Source: Oenanthe sinensis
Lineage: Eukaryota; Streptophyta; Magnoliopsida; Apiales; Apiaceae
DNA length: 64,000 nt
Direction: 5' to 3'
NCBI GenBank assembly: GCA_028671895.1
Contig: JAPMAC010000221.1
Coordinates: 9,936,001 to 10,000,000 of the forward strand
The notes beneath the pieces were generated by a model. That model did not search any database. It was not told where the DNA came from and saw nothing but the letters and a program-made list of their open reading frames with translations. Within the stretch, counting starts at the first letter, position 1. Each line of letters starts with the position of its first letter. The position numbers and the translations under genes were made by a program. Shown here in pieces: positions 11,811 through 25,109 of this stretch.

Positions 11811-14589
11811 GAGTGTCCAAAGATGCACAAAAGGAGTTGGAGCGGCTGAAATTAAAAGATCTGAAGGCTAAAAAACTATCTGTACCAGGAAATTGATGGA
11901 TCAATTTTGGAAACAATTATTAGCATTTAGCAAAGAAACTTCCAAAGATATTTGTGATTCTATGCAGAAGAAATAGTAAAGCCCTACTAGAATGAAGTGT
12001 GTACACTGCACAGCTTCAAGCTTTAAGGAAAGAATACGAGAATTTGCAAATGAAGGATGAAGAATCTGTCACAAGTTATTTTGCGAGAACTATGGAGATA
12101 AGCAATAAAATGCGATTTCATGGTGAAAAGATGAAAGGTGTCAATATTGTGAAAAAGATCTTGCGCTCCCTTCAACCAACTTTTAATTATGTCATGTATT
12201 CTATTAAAAAATAAATGATATAGATAATTAGTCACTCCATGAATTACAAAGTTCCTTGTTGGTCCATGAACCGAAGAAGACTCAAGCCCATTCGTATTTC
12301 TTAAATTCGAGAGAGAGAGAGAGGTAGAGATCGAGAGAAAGGGGTAGATATCAATGCGACGGAAGAGGAGATTGAGGTAATAGGAATGGAGCCGGGATTT
12401 TTAAATCCAATGATGTTCAACTTCATGGCAAATGCAAAACAGAAATCAACACTTTGACAAATCCAATGTAGAGTGATTTCGATGTCATAAATTTGGACAC
12501 TATCATTTGAAATGTTATACGAGGCTTCCTAGTGATTAAGGCAGGGATAAGCGCTCAAATTTTGCTGAAATGAAAGAAGTGGAAACCTTGATGATGATTG
12601 TTCACAATAATTAATAAAGAGTCAAAATACTGTAAACTTTAGTGAATCTTCTGCTATGAAGGTGATGGGATAAGGAGATATTAAAATAAAGGGTATTTCT
12701 AGTGTGTGGCCCATGTGCACACTCTAACAATTATTTTTTGATGAGTTGATTATTTTTAATTGGTGAAATTTTTTGTACATATATGATGATCATTATTATT
12801 AATGAGAATGAAGCCAATAAAAATTTGTCAACTCATCAAAAATAAGTTGTCAGTGTGTGCCCATGGGCACATACTAGAAAAATCGTAAAATAAAAACTAA
12901 GAATGGTTTTGTAAAATTAATCTCCAATGTTATGTATGTCTCCAAGATTCTGATTTTAAAAATAATTTATTAAGTACTGGACAATAATAAGAAAAGAGTT
13001 ATGTCATTTCTATCTAAAAGGATATTTGTGAGATTTATGATCCTAAAAAGGATCCATTGTAGTTGTAAATATGAGTTCAAATAGGTTATTTTCGTTGAAA
13101 ATTGAAAATGTTCAACCTTGTATAGCGACTGAGTTAAAAGATTTCTTTTGGTTATGGCATTTTTTATGGACATTTGAGTTTTGGTGGATTAAAAACTCTA
13201 CAACTTAAAAATATGGTGATTGATCTTCCCCAAATTAGTATTTCTTCTCAAATTTATGGAGAATGTGTTGTTGGTAAACTAACACCGATGTCAATTTCCG
13301 AAAGGAAAGTAATGGCATACAAAAAAAGTTTTGGAATTTGTTCATTCTGATTCATGTGGTCCTATAACACTGATATCTAATAGAAGTATAAGATACGTAA
13401 TTACTTTCATTGATGATTATTCTTGAAAAAACTTGGGTTGAGTTTCTACAGGAAAAATCAGAAGCTTTGACTGCATTTAAAAGCTTCAAGCCACATGTGG
13501 AAAAAGAATCAGAAAATGCTATAAAGAATTTTTGAGAAGATCATGGTGAAGAATATTGTTCAACTTATTTTGGAGTGTTATGTGTCACTCATGGCATTGG
13601 AAAAGAGTTAACAGTTGTATATACACTCTAACAAAATGGTTTATCAGAAATGAGAAATAGGACAATTCTCAATATATTGAGAAGTTTGTTAGTAAAAGGA
13701 AAAATTCCAAAACCATTTTGGCATGAAGTAATAAATTAGAGTGTTCATATTTTAAACAAAATCCCTATATTTGTTGTTCAAAATGTGATTTGGGAAGAGG
13801 CATGTAGTGGAAGGAAACTAGAGTTGATCCTTTAAAAACATTTGGGGTGCCTTGCTTAGGCAAATATTCCAAATGAAAAGAGGAAGATATTGGATGATAA
13901 AGGAGAAAAATGTGTCTTTCTTGGTGTTAGTGAACCAACCAAAGCTTATAACTTGTTTAATTATTTGACTCAGAAGATTGTGTTAGGAAAACACTTGGAC
14001 TTGACATAAGCAGCTAACTGATGGAGTTCTTCCTAACATTGAATCTGAAAATTATCCAATTCCAGCAGTCTCAATGTTTGAAAATACAGGAAATCTAGGA
14101 GCATCAATGCTAGAGAACTCATCATATTTAACTCCCAAAGTAGTTGAAATTATACAAATAGCTAGAGAAATAATTGATGCGATAACGCAACCTCTATGTC
14201 GCACTAGAAAAAGGTCGGCATAGTTAGTTGACTATGAGATAAATGAAAGTGATTCAATCACTCATTTTACTTTATTTTCAAATAATGATCCTACATCGTA
14301 TTAAAGTGCTGTAAATAAGTAAAATGAAAAAAATCGTGGCTGATGAAATAGACGCCATTAAAAGAAATTATTGATGTGAAGTGGATCTTCAAAACTAAAC
14401 TGAAAGAAAATGGGGAGGTTTATAAATTTAAGGCACACTTGGTGGCTAAGGGGTATAAACAAGAGTACAAGATCGATTATAGTGAATTTGTTGCACTTGT
14501 TGCTATAGACATGACAAAATCATATTGGTGATGGTATTTGCAGCACAGTACTCGTGGCCTATTTTTCAGTTGGATGTCAAGTCGGCAAA
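11811..14589 (+). mobile_element. Decayed Ty1/copia remnant, copy A (gag to start of RT)
   Basis: Fragments in copia order: a gag UBN2-like piece at 11999-12214 (LRKEYENLQMKDEESVTSYF), purine-rich sequence, a pre-integrase piece, then integrase-like sequence near 13330-13420 (FVHSDSC-type motif and TFIDD). The linker follows, and the start of the reverse transcriptase near 14350-14585 (VDVKWIFKTKLKENG type). Stops and frameshifts occur throughout. It ends abruptly at about 14589 within the RT, where copy B (16852-20575) continues. Copies A and B are very similar over their common length. Both are non-functional. Confidence 0.85.
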
Positions 14590-15720
14590 TATTTTTAAGA
14601 ATACTTACGATCAAAGGTACTTGTACAAAAATATTTATTTGTTATTGTAAAAATGTGACGATTAAAAGAAATTATAAAAATATGAAATTCATAAATTTTT
14701 AGCCATATTTGCAATTCATAAATATAATTTGGTTAAAATAATTAAAATTAAAGGTTTTATTAGTTGCATATCATGTTGTACCAAATGTAATTTAATAAAC
14801 AATCAAAATAAATTTCACACAACTATACATCTTATTTCATCTCTGTAAATTTATAATAAAATAATGAAAAAATTGAAATTAAGTCAACGAAAAAGAATAT
14901 TAGAGAAATTTTATGGATCTCGTCTTAATCAAGTATCTTCAACAAAACCAAATCAACCTTGACACTATTTATATAGTATTTGTATAAAAATTAAATGAAC
15001 ATATAAAAACATGAGAAGGAAGAAATATAAAAGATAAAAAGATTAAGATAAACGAATAAAAGAGAGAAGTTAAATCATATATATGTGGCAACAACGATGA
15101 GAAGAGTAGAGAAGAGGGGTAGAGAACGATTATATTTTCTATTTGATAGATCTTTAAGTTAAAACAAATATTTATTTTGAACTCTACCATAGAGGTGTTT
15201 ATCAAATAACAGAAACCGTCTACACCGCATCAAGATTGTTATATTAAAATTTAGAATTAAATACAAAAAACACAAAATAATTCTAATTACTACTTTGAAT
15301 CACACCAATATATTTTACTTGGGTGATTTGAAAAGGAAAGTAAAATAGAAGGGGGAAATCGAATTAAGAATGTTTACTACTTGAATTTTACAAAAAGAGT
15401 AAAGAAATCAAAAGAAATATAATAAAGAAGAAACTTGTACCTTGCTTGAATCACTGCTGTCGTGAAAGGTTATTAGATGTATCTCGCCGTACTCGTCGAG
15501 TTTTAGTTCTTATTGATCATCTTTTTTTTCGATCTTCTCCACCAACAATGTTAATTTTTAATCAATTGATTGATGAACTTATATAAAACCATATCTTAAA
15601 TATTAATGTATAATTATTTCACAAGTATTTATATATTTGTTTTCTGATGACAAAAACTTTATTATAAATGAATTGTATCGAGCTACAAAATATGGAGTAA
15701 ATAGTTTCTTTCATTAAAAA
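14590..15720. repeat. Repeat X, copy 1
   Basis: A block of about 1.1 kb found again at 21216-22145 plus 24006-24210. It reads AATACTTACGATCAAAGGTA at the start and has GATCTTCTCCACCAACAA near 15531-15549. Its function is unknown. A short frame on the minus strand (15205 to 14969) is kept in both copies, but the block is AT-rich and I do not call it a gene. It may be the 3' part of the copia element or a separate LTR. Confidence 0.7.
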
Positions 15721-15769
15721 AATGTTATGAATCATGTAGTGTGATGATAACACAAACTTAGAATTATAA

Positions 15770-16030
15770 ATATGATATTGAATTTTGTAACTGGTCAATG
15801 GATATGTGATTTATAAATATCCATCGACTAGGGAATTACTTATAAGTTGAAATGATTGTTGATCGACTGATAAATTGGTATGTAGCAAGTGATCTAGAAT
15901 TTCATGTATTATTAATTGATTGTAATATGGCGATGGATGTACTTTAAATTGTCAACTGATGTTTATTGGTTTCGATTGATAGCTCTTCAATGGATATGAA
16001 GGATGGCTGACAAATTGTAAATATTGTAAG
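15770..16030. repeat. Fragment with degenerate ATCGACTGAT motifs
   Basis: Variants of a short motif (CCATCGACTAGG, TGATCGACTGATA, GTCAACTGATG, TCGATTGATAG) recur at irregular spacing. The pattern resembles the motif arrays within the LTRs near 58 and 59 kb, so this may be an LTR fragment. No ends could be set. Confidence 0.35.
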
Positions 16031-16167
16031 TCAGAATTCTAATAGATCAATTGGCCAAGTAAATATAAGAAACAGTGAGAGCACTTCTGTCGAAACAGTG
16101 CCAATTAAATAACCAATTTTCTTAATGCTTTCCTTCGGCACCAATAATTTAGGCACGGCTAACCTGA

Positions 16168-16181
16168 CTCTTGATGCCACT
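16168..16181 (-). other. Primer-binding site of a minus-strand copia element
   Basis: Read on the minus strand, AGTGGCATCAAGAG starts directly after the LTR end and resembles the plant copia site TGGTATCAGAGC for initiator methionine tRNA. It shows that the LTR at 16182 is a 5' LTR. Only about 150 bp of interior (16031-16181) remains next to it. Confidence 0.6.
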
Positions 16182-16849
16182 TGTTGGGAATCTGACCTGA
16201 TTCTCGGCTTATACGGAAGCATATTTATATACTTATCTGTGTGTTTGGACCCACAAATATATATGATAATAGTAGAAACAACACACAAACAATACATAGT
16301 AAAAGATGCAAGAGATTTTACGTGGTTCGGCAAGCCTACATCCACAAGGATAATAACTTCACTAAAACAAAGAGATTATAATATCTGGGTATAAGACTCT
16401 GAATTTTATACACAAATTCAGTCTAAGATACCTATTATGTATATCCCTCACTCACTGGAGTGTTTCTCTCTAAACCTCCCCCTAATACTATTTCCTAATA
16501 GCCTTTCCTTCTCTCCATCTTCCAACCGTACAGTGTCACACAACCCGATAGAACGACCCCCTGCAGCGGGACCACCTCCGATGGCTGCAGTCAAACCCGA
16601 ACACTCCTAAGGGTAGTTTAGGCACGATGACCTTCTATCCCGACACTTCCTGAAAGTGGGCTAAACCGGCTTCCCTACTAGACGGACTATCTAGCAGTTT
16701 TAAAGAGAAAAGAGAAAATAAAGGTGTAATTAGTAAAGAGGGGAAGTGGTTTATTTATAGGAGAAAGGGAATTGGGTTTGTCATTGTGGGTTTTATGTGG
16801 GACAAAGAGTAAAAGTGAGGAAATATTATTTTGGCTTAAAACCTCAACA
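16182..16849 (-). mobile_element. Complete 5' LTR of a Ty1/copia-like element
   Basis: A 668-bp LTR from TGTTGGGAATC to ACCTCAACA with TG/CA ends and inverted TGTT/AACA tips. On the minus strand it is followed by a primer-binding site and a short interior stub; the remaining element is lost. It lies between repeat X copy 1 and copia copy B, so it either interrupts or abuts that duplication. Confidence 0.78.
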
Positions 16850-16851
16850 GA

Positions 16852-19800
16852 ATGTCCAAAGATGAATAAAAGGAGTTGGAAGGGCTAAAACCTATTTGTA
16901 CCAGGAAATTGTTCGATCAATTTTGGTAACAATTATCAGCAAAGAAAAATCCAAAGATATTTTAATTCTATGAAGAAAAAATAGTAAAGCCCTACTAGAA
17001 TGAAATGTGCGCACTGCACAGTTTCAAACTTTAAGGAAAGAATATGAGAATTTGCAAATGAAGGATGAAGAATCTGTCACAAGTTATTTTGCTAGAACTA
17101 TGGAGATAAGCAATAAAATGTGATTTCATGGTTAAAAGATGAAAGGTGTCAATATTGTGGAAAAGATCTTGCGCTCCATTAAATCAACTTGTAATTATGT
17201 CGTGTGATCTGTTGAAGAATCAAATGATATAGATAATTACTCACTCGATGAATTACAAAGTTCCTTGTTGGTCCATGAACCGAAGAAGACTCATGCCCAT
17301 TCGTATTTCTCAAATTCAAGAGAGAGAGGTAGAGATAGAAAGAGATAGAGGGGGGGGGGGGTTTAGAGATCAATTAGACAGAAGAGAAGATCGAGGTAAT
17401 AGGGATGAATCCATGATTTTTAAATCCAATGATGTTCAACTTCATGGAAAATGCAAAGGGAGAAATCAATACTTTGAAAAATCCAAGGTAGAGTGATTTT
17501 GATGTCATAAATTTGGACACTATCATTTGAAATGTTCGAGGCTTCCTAGTGATTAAGGCAGGGATGAGCGCTCAAATTTTGCTGAAATGAAAGAAGTGGA
17601 AACCTTTTTTATGACCGTTCACAGTAATTAACAAAGAGTCAAAATAAGTTTTAGTGATTCTTCTCCTATAAAGGTGATGAGACAAGGAGATATTAAAATA
17701 AAGTGTCTTTCTAGTGTGTGCTCATGGGCACACTTTAGCAATTATTTTTTAATGAGTTGGCGATTTTTAATTGGTAAGGATTTTTGTGCCAATAAAAATT
17801 TGTCAACTTATCAAAATGTAGTTGTCAATGTGTACCAATTGGCACAAACTAGAAAAACCGTAAAATAAAAACTAAGAATGGTTTTGTAAAATTAATCTCT
17901 AATGTTATTTATGTCTCTGATACTCCAATTTTAAAAATAATCTATTAAGTACTGGACAATTATAAGAAAAGAGTTATGCAATTTCTATCTAAAAGGATGT
18001 TTGTGATATTTATGATCCTAAAAAGGATCCATTGTTGTTGTACATATGAGTTCAAATAGGTTATTTTCGTTGAAAATTGAAAATGGTCAATCTTGTCTAG
18101 CGACTGAGTTAAAAGATTTCTCTTGGTTATGTCATTTTTTATGGACATTTGAGTTTTGGTGGATTCAAAACTCTACAACTTAAAAATATGGTGATTGGTC
18201 TTCCCCAAATTAGTATTTCTTCTCAAATTTGTGGAGAATGTGTTGTTGGTAAACTAACACCGGTGTCAATTTCCGAAGGGAAAGTAATGCATATAAAAGA
18301 AGTTTTGGAATTTATTCATTCTGATTCATGTGGTCATATAACACCAATGTCTAATAGAAGTATAAGATACGTAATTACTTTCATTGATTATTCTTGAAAA
18401 AACTTGGGTTGAGTTTCTATAGGAAAAATCAAAAGCTTTGACTGCATTTAAAAGCTTCAAGCTGTATGTGGAAAAAGAATCAGAAAATGTTATAAAGAAT
18501 TTTTCAGAAGATCATGGTGAAGAATATTGTTCAACTTATTTTGGAGTGTTCAGTTCCACTCACGGCATTGGAAAAGATTTAACAACTGTGTATACAATCT
18601 AACAAAATGGTGTATCGGAAAGGAGAAATAGGACAATTCTCAATATATTGATAATTTGTTAGTAAAAGAAAAAATTCCAAAACCATTTTGACCTGAAGTA
18701 ATAAATTAGAGTGTTCATATTTTAAACAAAATCCCTACATTTGTTGTTCAAAATATGATTCGAGAAGTGGCATGTAGTGGAAGGAAACTAGAGTTGATCC
18801 TTTAAAAACATTTGGGTGCCTTGCTTAGGCAAATATTCCAAATGAAAAGAGGATGAAATTCAATGATAAAGGAGAAAAATGTATCTTTCTTGGCGTTAGT
18901 GAACCAACCAAGGATTATAACTTGTTTATTCATTTGAGACAGAAGATTGTGTTAGGAAAAAACTTGGGCTTGACATAAGTAACTACCTGATGGAGTTCTT
19001 CCTGACATTGAATCTGAAAATTATCCAATTCCAGCAGCCTGAATGCTTGAAAATATAGTAAATCTGGGAGCATCAGTGCTAGAGAACTCATCATATTTAA
19101 CTCCCAAAGTAGTTGAAATTATACAAATAGCTAGAGAAATAGCTGATGCGATAACTCAGCCTCTATGTCACATTAGAAAAAGGTCGGCAAAGTTAGTTGA
19201 CTATGAGATAATTGAAAGTGATTCAATCACTCATTTTACTTTATTTTCAAATAATGATCCTACATCGTATTAAAGTGTTGTGAATAAGCAAAATCGAAAA
19301 AAAACCATGGATGATGAAATAGACGCCATTAAAAGAAATGATATTTGGGAGCTAACTTATCAACCAATTAAGCGGACACAAAATCATTGATGTGAAGTGG
19401 ATCTTCAAAACTAAACTGAAAGAAAATGGGGAGGTTTATAAATTTAAGGCGCACTTGGTGGCTAAGGGGTATAAATAAGAGTACAAGATTGATTATAGTG
19501 AATTTGTTGCACCTGTTGCTATAGACATGACAAAATCAGATTGGTGATGGTATTTGCAGCACAGTACTCATGGCCTATTTTTCAGTTGGATGTCAAGTCG
19601 GCATTTTTACGTAGATGAATTGGTATTTGTTGAACAACCTCCTTGTTATGTGTAGATTGAGAGTAAGAATAAATTTTATGGATTGAAAATGGCTAGAATA
19701 AATTTTATCGATTGAAAATGGCTCTTTGTGGACTAAAGCAAGCTCCCCGAACTCGGTATAGTCGCATTAGAGCTTATTTTTTAAAAGAAGGTTTTCACAA

Positions 19801-20575
19801 GTATTCATATGATCGCATACTTTTTGTTAGAATTGGAGATAATAGTAAACTACTTTATTATTATGTGTCTATATGTTGACGATCTTATATTTACGGGGAA
19901 TGATGATGTTATGTTTGAAAATTTTAAAAAATCTATGATAGATGAGAATGAAATGATTGGTTTTGGTATGTTGCATTACTTTCTAGGCATAGAGGTAGTG
20001 CAATTTTATAAGGGTATATTTATATCTCAAAAGAAGTATGTGCAAGACATTTTGGACAGATTTGAGATGAATTATTGCAATTTTGTAAGTAAAGTAACTG
20101 AATTATATTTAAATCTTAACAAAAATTGAAACGGAAAGAAGGTGGATAACACATTCTACAAGAAAATTATTGGCAGCTTGATGTGTTTAGCTACAACAAA
20201 TCTAGATATAATGTATTCTGTAAGTTTAATATGTAGGTATATGGAAAATTTGATAGAAATACATTTGTTGGCTGCCAAGGGAATCATTCATTACTTGCAA
20301 GGAACTAGCGATTTTGGGTTATTCAACTGGAAGGGTGAAAAAGGTTTATTTGGGTTTATTGACAATGATTATGCAGGATATCGGAACGTTAGAAGTACTT
20401 TTAGCTTTGTTTTTATATTGAGCACAATAGTTGTTTCATGATCTTCTGAAAAGCAACATGTTGTTACATTGTCGACAATAGAGGCTGAATTCATTGTGGG
20501 AACATCTTTGTGCTTATCAAACTATTTGGTTGAAAAGAATTCTTGAAGAGCTTTAGTTAAAACAGATTAAAGCCA
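16852..20575 (+). mobile_element. Decayed Ty1/copia remnant, copy B (gag to RNase H)
   Basis: Same order as copy A, but it reaches further. The gag UBN2 part is at about 16980-17220, with a purine-rich run of 13 G near 17350. Pre-integrase and integrase pieces are at 18149-18540 (QICGECVVGKLTPVS, FIHSDSCGHITPM, TFIDYS), and the linker at 18600-19270. RT pieces follow at 19330-20130 (LYVDDLIFTGND, LHYFLGIEV), then the connection and RNase H start at 20142-20560 (KIIGSLMCLATT, IHYLQGTSDFG). The active-site YVDD is readable, but stops and shifts occur in every domain. It is dead. Confidence 0.88.
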
Positions 20576-20825
20576 CTAAATTATTCTCAAACAAAAACTC
20601 AGCTCAATCGAATTTAATCTGATTTTTATTTGAAATTCATCTGATTTCAATCTAAATTTGATACAAACCGAAATCGTCTTGATCCGAACCGATTCAAATT
20701 AAGGAAAATCAAAATTGAATCCGAACGAATGAAATCTGATCTGAACCGTATATAAATATACCAGAACCGAAAGTTAGTCCGATCTGAAACCGAACTATTT
20801 ACCTGAATTGCCAGGTCTACAAACA
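20576..20825. mobile_element. hAT-like end fragment
   Basis: Alternating CCGAACCGA / GATCTGAA-type subterminal repeats and a possible terminus TGCCAGGTCTA at the right edge resemble the better defined hAT element at 37704. Only one end is seen and no target duplication was found. Confidence 0.4.
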
Positions 20826-21215
20826 GCCCAATTAGATAGTGTTTACAGAACATCTATGTAAGTAACGCGACATTATACACTTCCTAATTCTATAGCGTTT
20901 ATAGAAGTGCTGTTGAAGTGCCCATAATAATTACTTCCTAAGTGCTTTTGAAACCGTTATAGAACTAATATTCTAACAGAGCGTATAGAATAATGCTATA
21001 GAAGCTTATTACACTTGCGTAATGCTTAAAAACACTATGTAAGTTCAAAAATGAAAGCTATGTAAGTTCAGTTTTATAAAACAAAAAATATAGATAGAAT
21101 TGTTTTTTATTTTCTTTTACCTTAAAATTTTAATGAGCCACTTAAATGACATTAACTAAATACATTAACTATAACAAATGTCCAAGTGCAACGAAATTGA
21201 AAAATGGGAATAGGA
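20826..21215. other. Spacer with repeated TATAGAA motifs
   Basis: Several GCTATAGAA / GTTTATAGAAGTGC-like words and CACTATGTAAGTTC repeated as CTATGTAAGTTC. They may be subterminal repeats of a CACTA-type element, but no bounded element is visible. Confidence 0.3.
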
Positions 21216-22145
21216 ATTTTTTTAAAAATACTTACAATCAAAGGTACTTGTACAAAAATATTTATTTGTTATTGTAAAAATGCGACGATTAAAAGAAATT
21301 ATAAAAATATAAAATTCACAAATTTTTAGCCATATTTGCAATTCTTAAATATAATTTGCTTTAAATAATTAAAATTAAAGGTTTTATTAGTTACATATCA
21401 TGTTGTACCAAATTTAATTTAATAAACAATCAAAATAAATTTCACACAACTATACATCTTATTTCATCTATGTAAATTTATAATAAAATAAGGGAAAAAT
21501 TGAAATTAAGTCAACGAAAAAGAATATTAGAGAAAAAAATTATGGATCTCGTCTGAATCAAGTATCTCCAACAAAACTAAATCAACCTTGACATTATTTA
21601 CATAGTCTTTGTGTAAAAATTAAATGAACATATAAAAACATGAGAAGGAAGAAATAAAAAAGATAAAAAGATTAAGATAAACGAATAAAAGAGAGAATAT
21701 AAATCATATATACGTGGCAACAATGATGAGAAGAGTAGAGAAGAGGGGTAGAGAACGATTATATTTTCTATTTGATAGATCTTTAAGTTAAAACAAATAT
21801 GTATTTTGAACTCTACCATAGAGGTGTTTATCAAACAACAAAAACCGTCTGCACCGCATCAAGATTGTTATATTAAAATTTAGAATTAAATGCAAAAAAC
21901 ACAAAAGAATTCTAATTACTACTTTGAATCATGCCAATATATTTTACTTGGGTGATTTGAAAAGGAAAGTAAAAGAGAAAGGGGAAATCGAATTAAGAAT
22001 GTATACTACTTGAATTTTACAAAAGGAGTAAAGAAATCAAAAGAGATACAATAAAGAAGAAACGTGTACCTTGCTTGAATCATCGCTGTCGTGAAAGGTT
22101 ATTAGATGTATCTCGTGTACTCGTCGAGTTTTAGTTCTTATTGAT
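21216..22145. repeat. Repeat X, copy 2 (first part)
   Basis: Nearly the same as 14590-15520. It breaks at TTGAT (22141-22145), where a solo LTR was inserted, and resumes at 24006. The relative order (copia, then X) is the same as in copy 1, so copia copy and X duplicated together, or X belongs to the copia element. Confidence 0.75.
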
Positions 22146-24005
22146 TTTAAAATCCTGAATCATTGACTTAAATGAAATTCTTCAAAAATCCAATAAAAAG
22201 TTCAATTGTTTAATATTCAACAACTTACAATCCAAAAATAAAAAATACAACTCAACTATAAAAATTCAAATCTAAATATAAACCTTACAACTCCTCAAAG
22301 TCAGCAACTCGCACTCTTCCCATAAAGTAGTCCACCTAACCTGCCGGAGGAAAACAAAGAAACATAGATCGGTAGTGAGCCAAACACTCATATACGGATA
22401 TAAAACAATGTACAAGGTGAACAAAGATGATGACAATATATAATTCAGATTGAATATCAAAATGATTACAGATGATAAAGAAAATTGAATGGGACAAAGT
22501 ACCAAAAATACTTAACTCAAAATACAAACATACGTACTTAAAATCAAAGAAAACTTACTCACCCATACTCTTGCCACTTACTGATAATAATATCAAATAG
22601 ATCAAAATTGAACTTACTTACAGATATGAGAGACAATCTTACACTTACATGATGTCCTACATTTCGGTTCTCCAGAATATGTAGTCATCAAAACTTACAG
22701 GGGTTTGTATAGAAAAAATCAAATGCTACCCAAAATTTTACAGGGACTTGCACGACACAAAGCACAATGCTACCCAAATGGCCAAACATACGTACACAAT
22801 AGTCATGACTCAATGTATCTCATACAATTTAAATACACCGTATAGGTGGTGCCATAGCATGAGATTATCCACTCATGACGAAGGTCTTACGAAATCTCCC
22901 AAATCATACATATATCACAAATAAACTGAAATTATCTTGCTCAAAATATCATACACACCAAATATCACAGACTATTACAAATAAAATCAGACCTGACTGG
23001 TCCGGAAAATTGACAATTTACTATATAAAGTTGAACTCAAATGAAAAAGTGCAGAACACGAAAATCGTAGAAAATTTCGAGGTCTTTCCAGAATGGTAAG
23101 CCTCATTCAAAATGGAGAAGTAACGATTCAAAAACAATTAAAAGGTTGACTGCCATAACATAATCAAGCTTTGATCACAGTAGTGTTTCAATATTTACGA
23201 CAATGAAATCACAGAATTTGACAGCGGAATGTAAACAAAGAACGAAGAGATCGAAAAGACCTTTCCAGAATTACATTATACATAATTATTGAACAAATAT
23301 TCAATTTACTATGAATTTTCGAAGTTACAAGATAACAACTCAAAATTTCTATCAGATTGCACAAAAGGCAGATTTCAACATGTTTGTAGGAAGAATTTCA
23401 GAAAACACAAAGAACGAAAGTTAGATAATTGAATTAGCTTTCTAGGCACAATAAGATCGTAACAATACGATAAATAATGAAGGAGATACGAATTTAACAA
23501 GAATCAGAATGGAGATAAACTTATACATATGAATATACCGTATACATACAATTTCGAAGTAACAATACGAATTTTGAGTAATGATGTGAAGATAAAGAGT
23601 TCTGAAAAGATATCCATACCTTAAAAGTCAAAAATTATGAATTGCTCCCAATTAAAAGAACCCCAATTTAAACACCATAATCTAACTTCTTAAGCTTTTT
23701 CTATAGCTCTTCTTTATCTCTTTCTTCCTCTTATTCTCTTTTTTCTCTCTCTTCTCCATGACTGTTCCTAGTATTCTTAGGTATCTTTTTTTTTTCTAAA
23801 CCCTAACTCATTTTCTTTTTTTTAATCCTTTTTTCCTTCTTTTTCTTTTCTCTTTTTTTCCTCTACTCTTCTCTTAACCAATAAACTCTAAAATAATATC
23901 CTAATTATTAAAACATATATTTGCATATAAAATAATAACAACTCACTAATATTATTCCTAATATTAAATAATATATCTAAATGAATAAAAATACGGGATG
24001 CTACA
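22146..24005. mobile_element. Solo LTR, Ty3/gypsy-like (1.86 kb)
   Basis: It interrupts repeat X and is flanked by a perfect 5-bp target duplication TTGAT (22141-22145, 24006-24010). Repeat X copy 1 shows the uninterrupted site. It starts TTTAAAATCC and ends ACGGGATGCTACA, and is homologous along its length to the solo LTR at 54202-56468. The AACATCCCG / CGGGATGTTACA termini are of the sort found in plant chromovirus LTRs (inference). Pyrimidine-rich ACCCTAACTC sequence occurs near 23700-23880. It contains no coding domain; the open frames at 22272-22527 are not conserved protein. Confidence 0.85.
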
Positions 24006-24210
24006 TTGATCATCTTTCTTTTCGATCTTCTCCACCAACAAAGTTAATTTTTAATCAACTGATTGATGAACTTATATAAAATCATATCTTCAATATTAAT
24101 GTATAATTATTTCACAAGTATTTATATATTTGTTTTCTGACGAAAAAAGCTTTATTATAAATGAATTGTATCGAGTTACAAAGTTTCTTTCATTCAAAAA
24201 ATATTATCAT
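24006..24210. repeat. Repeat X, copy 2 (second part)
   Basis: Continuation of repeat X after the solo LTR, matching about 15516-15715 of copy 1. Confidence 0.75.
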
Positions 24211-25106
24211 CTAACCCAAGGGTACACACATATATTTCTCAAAATTTAGACAATAAAATTTCAATGTCTAAAAATAAAACACCTATATGATAAACTATAT
24301 ATCAAAACAAATCTGAAATTTATGATTATATTAATATCAAATCAAAGATTTAACTAGTATACCAAAATTGTGCATATAACCATACTCCTCTAAAAAATAC
24401 TCTTGCCTAGATAATTGATAACGATTTTCCCGTATAATTGATAGCCTCTAATCACAAAACGATAACATATAAAAATAAGTCTAAGAAAATAAATTATAAA
24501 ACTTTAAAATAATATCATATAAAATAATAAAGTACATATCTAACCAAAGGGGATGCCTTTGTTAAACACCTAATTAAACAACACTATATAACATATTTGT
24601 ATTATGTTTTATATATTATATTTAAATAGATTTAAAAAAAGGTTTATATTAATTATGTATTCAATGGTAAAAAAAACATAATTAATAATCTGAATATTGT
24701 ATATGTGTGTGTGTGTTTTAAAACTTTGGTTTTGAACATAATTACAAATTAATAAAATTTAAACCATATCTCATTAACAACCAATGAGTTTATTTTATTG
24801 AATAAAATCTATAGGTATATGTAAATTACACTAATAAACATTAAAAATATGATATTTAATAAATAAATTAAAGCACAACTTAAATTTAGCTATAATTCTT
24901 AAATAAAATTGAAATATAGTTTTTGAAATGATCGTCGTATTAACCTGTAAAATCTATTGATTATGTGAGACTCCATATATGATATATACTAGCCAGTAGC
25001 CAAAATACATGATACTATATTACCTCTCAAATGCACAAAACAATTTATCACTGGTGACCCCACCCAACCCAACCCAATCCAACCCAATCCAAATGAATGG
25101 TATCTA
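24211..25106. other. AT-rich intergenic DNA
   Basis: Very AT-rich, with a short (GT)n run near 24704-24716 and CCCAACCCAATCC-type repeats at 25059-25089. No gene was seen. Confidence 0.5.
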
Positions 25107-25109
25107 CTA

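Noticed and set aside
14969..15205. Conserved 78-residue frame in repeat X, also at 21598-21834
   Set aside because: The two copies are recent duplicates, so conservation gives no evidence of selection. The composition is AT-driven.
22272..22527. Two hydrophobic minus-strand open frames
   Set aside because: They lie inside the solo LTR; the matching region of the other LTR (54224-54481) does not keep the same frame.
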